From NCBI GenBank assembly GCA_039208045.1, contig JBCCRH010000280.1, forward strand, positions 1 to 8,321: 8,321 nucleotides of DNA, given 5' to 3'. Made by a program: the position numbers and the translations under genes. The notes below the pieces were generated by a model. It worked only from the letters and a program-made list of their open reading frames with translations, was not told the DNA's origin and ran no database searches. This DNA comes from JBCCRH01 sp039208045 (GTDB taxonomy: Bacteria; Bacteroidota; Bacteroidia; Chitinophagales; Saprospiraceae). This document shows positions 5,520 through 8,321 of this stretch, piece after piece. How positions within the stretch are numbered: the first letter of the stretch is position 1; every line of letters starts with the position of its first letter.

Positions 5520-6158
5520 TTACTCTAAAAAAGTGTACGTCTTGCCTTGATATTGCTTTTGCTTGACAATTTTCTTGATCTTCTTTAAGGTTTCAAAAGG
5601 CACATTCACCACAAAACTTTTAGCCAACCAAGCCGGTATTTCACCTCCTGGTTCTGAGTGGTTTTCGTAAACAATATGCACCTGGTTTTCTCCTATTCGT
5701 GTCATCGTCCAGTACCCCTCTGACTTTTTTATGCGTACGTGCTCCGAATTTTCATTCATATAATCTGTTAAAGCCCGCACGCCGATGTATAGCTCTCCTT
5801 TGTCTTTGGTATAAAAGGACTCAAATTGATAGACCCCATCGCGATCCTTTACCGGCCAGGGAGACTTGGTAGCGATATAGACCGTTGAGTTGAGCTGCCC
5901 GTCATCTTCCAAGAATCTAGCAGAGGAACAATTGTATTGCCATTTCGGGTAAGAGCCTAAGTCATTAAACAGCGCAACTACGGCTTCTAAGGTAGCATCA
6001 ATGGTGGCTTCCCCATGAAACGCTTTGAATTTAGAATATGCTACATCTTTCGTGTAGACTTTGATTCCTTTTTTGTCTTTTTTTAATTCCCAGTCAGCCT
6101 GCGCTGGAAGTAGAAGAGTAGAAAAAAGACTAATGAACAATAGAGAAAATCGCATCAT
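5520..6158 (-). CDS. Secreted START-domain lipid-binding protein
   Basis: A 212-residue protein starting MMRFSLLFISLFSTLLL, a clear signal peptide with probable cleavage after PAQA (residue 21), so the mature protein should reach the periplasm or beyond. The rest matches the START (StAR-related lipid transfer) fold: WELKKDKKGIKVYTK (23-37), a helix with ALFNDLGSYPKWQ (62-74), SPWPVKDRDGV (99-109), and a long C-terminal helix in EIPAWLAKSFVVNVPFETL (173-191) running on to KKIKKIVKQ. START domains bind a lipid or other hydrophobic ligand in a deep cavity; the ligand cannot be read from sequence. Either of the first two ATGs could be used, with no effect on the mature protein. It follows the LOG gene by 47 bp and may share its transcript. 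No -7 element was found in the gap. Confidence 0.85.
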   Translation of the reverse strand: MMRFSLLFISLFSTLLLPAQADWELKKDKKGIKVYTKDVAYSKFKAFHGEATIDATLEAVVALFNDLGSYPKWQYNCSSARFLEDDGQLNSTVYIATKSPWPVKDRDGVYQFESFYTKDKGELYIGVRALTDYMNENSEHVRIKKSEGYWTMTRIGENQVHIVYENHSEPGGEIPAWLAKSFVVNVPFETLKKIKKIVKQKQYQGKTYTFLE

Positions 6159-6205
6159 TTATTAAATTTTGTGTGGTTTAAAAACGTCTACAGTTGTGTT
6201 CAGGT

Positions 6206-6778
6206 TCAATCCAGCCATTTCCCTTGAGAGCCCTTCGGCTTGTAGGCTACCAGCTGTGTTATAAGGTCTTCAATATCAGTACTCGCCTTGATCATATCCA
6301 GATGAATTTGCTTCAAAAAGCGATCAGCGTGCATACGCTGTACCTGCGCGATAAGATGATCGAAATAGCCATTGACATTCAAGATACCAATGGGCTGATC
6401 CTCCTGCCCCAGCTGCACGAGTGTTAGTATTTCAAATAATTCATCTAGTGTGCCGTAGCCTCCTGGCATTATGATCACCCCATCTGAAAGGGCTGTCATC
6501 TGCACCTTTCGCTCATGCATGGAGTCCACCACTACTAGTTCTTGCAAGCCTCCATGACACACCTCTTTCTCTTTTAGAAAATCAGGAATCACCCCGATTA
6601 CGTATCCCCCAGCATCCAACATAGCATCAGCAATAACGCCCATGAGTCCGACATTACCCGCCCCATATACCATCTTCAGATTGTGGGCAACTAAGGCTTT
6701 TCCTAAAGCACGCGCTTGGCTGGCATAAACCGGATTCGAGCCCTTGCTAGAGCCACAATACACGGCGATTGACTTCAT
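6206..6778 (-). CDS. LOG-family protein (putative cytokinin riboside 5'-monophosphate phosphoribohydrolase)
   Basis: A 190-residue cytosolic Rossmann-like protein of the LONELY GUY family. It opens with KSIAVYCGSSKGSNP (2-16), then VYGAGNVGLMGVIADAMLDA (37-56), SMHERK (86-91) and PGGYGTLDELFE (105-116). The last two are the hallmark MHERK and PGGxGTxxE active-site motifs that hold the nucleotide phosphate and carry the catalytic Arg and Glu. Family members cleave N6-modified AMP, or AMP itself, to free base plus ribose 5-phosphate. In bacteria without known cytokinin signalling the physiological substrate is unclear and may be nucleotide salvage or clean-up. A start 75 bp upstream (6853) is possible, but it would add 25 residues unlike the family, and the family consensus begins right at M(K)xIxVYCGSS. 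It is divergent from the IgGFc/PKD gene and 47 bp before START. Confidence 0.9.
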   Translation of the reverse strand: MKSIAVYCGSSKGSNPVYASQARALGKALVAHNLKMVYGAGNVGLMGVIADAMLDAGGYVIGVIPDFLKEKEVCHGGLQELVVVDSMHERKVQMTALSDGVIIMPGGYGTLDELFEILTLVQLGQEDQPIGILNVNGYFDHLIAQVQRMHADRFLKQIHLDMIKASTDIEDLITQLVAYKPKGSQGKWLD

Positions 6779-6795
6779 ATTTTCATTATTTGTTG

Positions 6796-6827
6796 CGAAA
6801 ATACTTTCTTCTGCCAACAGTAGGCAA
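6796..6827 (-). promoter_or_regulatory. Candidate promoter of the LOG gene
   Basis: On the minus strand, TTG (6827-6825) is followed by 21 bp and then TATTTTCG (6803-6796), one mismatch from TAnnTTTG. Spacing falls within the 17-23 bp accepted for Bacteroidota promoters. It lies 17 bp before the chosen ATG, so the leader would be very short. If real, it also rules out the upstream start at 6853. Confidence 0.35.
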
Positions 6828-6893
6828 TTTTCCGGACTAATTTGACTCAACATCTACGCTCTCCTGCTGTCTTTACTTTCAAACACTTTGCTC

Positions 6894-8321
6894 ATGCGCG
6901 CGCTAATTATTTATCTCCTGATGATTTGCACCAGTACTCTCTGCGCTCAGACCAGTGCAGGGACTCGCTTTTGGTGTGCCTTTATGGAAAATCTCAATAT
7001 CGCCTTTAATGATGCTCCCGTATTTCGATTTGAAATTGAAACTACGGATGCTGCTACGGGCGTCATACAAGTTCCCACTACTGGCCTTGAAATCCCTTTC
7101 GATATCCCCGCTAATAGTATCGAGACGGTGACCTTACCTGACCTGATATTTTACACTATCGGTACAGAAGTCGTCGATAATAAAGGATTGCTCATCACCA
7201 GTGATGTGCCTATTCGCGTAAGCGCCTTCCACAACCGCGCCTACTTCTCAGAAAGCGCCCTGCTTTTGCCAGAGCCTAATTTGGGCCAAGAATATATCGT
7301 CACCTGTTATAAGGATGACAATGACTTTTCGCCAACCGCTTTTGTGGTGTTAGCTACAGCCGATAATACAACCATTGAGATCACGCCATCGGTAAATACG
7401 CTTGGGCTACGACCTGCCAACTTGCCCTTCACGGTAGAGCTACAAGCAGGCGAGAATTATCAAGTAAAAGCTAATGAAGACCTAACAGGTACCCGCATTC
7501 AGAGCCTCAGTGGAGAACCAATTGCGGTTTTTTCCGGTGCGCAGCAGGCAAATGTTGAACTTTGCAGCGGTGCCGATAATCACCTGTATGAGCAATCGCT
7601 TCCGCTAAATGACTGGGCAGACCTCTACTATTTTGTACCCCTGCAAGGTCAGGGTGGAGATATTATCAAGGTCGTTGCAGCAACAGACAATACCCTTGTT
7701 TTCTTCGACTGTGCACAAGTGGCTACCCTCAATGCAGGGGAAAGCTATACCGAAAAACGCTTGGCAGCTACCGTCATTACAGCTACCGCTCCGATTGCGG
7801 TGAGTCAGTTTAACACCAGTCAAAGCTGCAATCCCTCCGGCATTGGCGACCCCAATATGCTTCGCCTCATACCCCCTAATCTACAGGTAGATCGTGTACG
7901 ATTTGCTAGCCCGAATACCACTAGTGGGTTGGGATTTAATTATTTTACCGAGCATTATGTTACGGTGATTACGGCCACCGAAAACATCAATACGATACAG
8001 CTAGATGGTGGCGGCATTGCGCTATCATTTGATCCGTTCCCTTCTGACCCCGACTATTCCTATGCCCAAGTAGAAGTAAATCCTGGCAAGCACCTGCTGA
8101 GTTCTACTGCTTCTTTTTCGGCTTACAGCTATGGCTTTGGTGATTTTGATGCGTATAGCACGCATGCAGGCTATGGTACTACTGCTGAGGTCAACTTTGC
8201 TTGCTTAGACATCCAGGTGGAGGGCCTCTTTTGTGTGGATTCTCTCTTGCAGTTTACTGCAAATGCCAACTTGCCTATTACCACTTGGGATTGGAGCTTT
8301 GGGGATGGCGGAGTAGCAACA
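6894..8321 (+). CDS. Secreted IgGFc-binding-domain/PKD surface protein, N-terminal part (runs off the window)
   Basis: The frame is open from ATG 6894 through 476 codons to the window edge without a stop. Residues 1-19 (MRALIIYLLMICTSTLCAQ) form a signal peptide with probable cleavage near CAQ|TS. Residues 25 to about 430 resemble the IgGFc-binding domain of Bacteroidota surface proteins: AFHNRAYFSESALLLP (111-126), GQEYIVTCY (131-139), VVLATADNTTIEITP (151-165), IAVFSGAQQANV (210-221), HLYEQSLPLNDWADLYYFVP (230-249), IAVSQFNTSQSC (301-312) and AYSYGFGDFDAYS (410-422). A Cys-containing linker (436-450) leads into a PKD domain, just reached at WDWSFGDGG (465-473). Relatives usually continue with more PKD-type repeats and a type IX sorting or gliding-motility C-terminal domain, which cannot be seen here. 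The likely role is a cell-surface or secreted adhesin-like protein; the ligand is unknown. No Shine-Dalgarno sequence is present. Confidence 0.8.
   Translation, partial: MRALIIYLLMICTSTLCAQTSAGTRFWCAFMENLNIAFNDAPVFRFEIETTDAATGVIQVPTTGLEIPFDIPANSIETVTLPDLIFYTIGTEVVDNKGLLITSDVPIRVSAFHNRAYFSESALLLPEPNLGQEYIVTCYKDDNDFSPTAFVVLATADNTTIEITPSVNTLGLRPANLPFTVELQAGENYQVKANEDLTGTRIQSLSGEPIAVFSGAQQANVELCSGADNHLYEQSLPLNDWADLYYFVPLQGQGGDIIKVVAATDNTLVFFDCAQVATLNAGESYTEKRLAATVITATAPIAVSQFNTSQSCNPSGIGDPNMLRLIPPNLQVDRVRFASPNTTSGLGFNYFTEHYVTVITATENINTIQLDGGGIALSFDPFPSDPDYSYAQVEVNPGKHLLSSTASFSAYSYGFGDFDAYSTHAGYGTTAEVNFACLDIQVEGLFCVDSLLQFTANANLPITTWDWSFGDGGVAT

Noticed and set aside
7605..7823. Open frames of 64-72 codons on both strands within 7605-7823
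   Set aside because: Both lie inside the continuous coding frame of the IgGFc-binding/PKD protein and have no independent support.

Overview
The window looks like ordinary chromosome from a member of Bacteroidota, most likely the Saprospiria (Lewinella/Haliscomenobacter-like). This is inferred from four things: a secreted IgGFc-binding/PKD protein of the gliding or type IX secretion style, Bacteroidota-type -7 promoter elements (TAnnTTTG) instead of sigma70 boxes, no Shine-Dalgarno sequence next to the starts that were read, and intergenic gaps filled with pyrimidine-rich degenerate repeats. No species is claimed.

Layout. 2-511 (+) is the C-terminal end of a large protein, probably a BNR/VPS10-like 'glycosyl hydrolase', followed by a hairpin terminator. 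728-1798 (-) is a PLP enzyme of the alpha-oxoamine synthase (BioF/KBL-like) family. 2024-3172 (+) is a multi-membrane GT87/DUF2029-type glycosyltransferase. Then four genes run leftwards on the minus strand. In transcription order they are a LOG-family phosphoribohydrolase (6778-6206), a secreted START-domain protein (6158-5520), S-adenosylhomocysteine hydrolase ahcY (5434-4121) and a HupE/UreJ-like membrane protein (3972-3367). Divergent from the LOG gene, 6894 to the window end (+) is the N-terminal part of a secreted IgGFc-binding-domain protein that is just entering a PKD domain when the window stops.

The genes look like unrelated housekeeping or envelope functions rather than one pathway. 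LOG and START are 47 bp apart and may be co-transcribed. ahcY has its own good -7 element and is the methyl-cycle enzyme that removes S-adenosylhomocysteine.

The part least explained by genes is the intergenic DNA. Three degenerate sequence types recur: (A) CCTCC/GTCCTCC pyrimidine tracts, (B) telomere-like AACTCCTAAACCCC tracts, and (C) a 41-bp CACATTAG-rich block. Composite A-C-A units lie in direct orientation on both sides of the PLP enzyme gene, and the left one supplies the last codons of that gene. Type B tracts bracket hupE, share an exact 20-bp direct repeat, and form a long potential hairpin between ahcY and hupE. No CRISPR array, tRNA, rRNA, insertion sequence or obvious defence system is visible.
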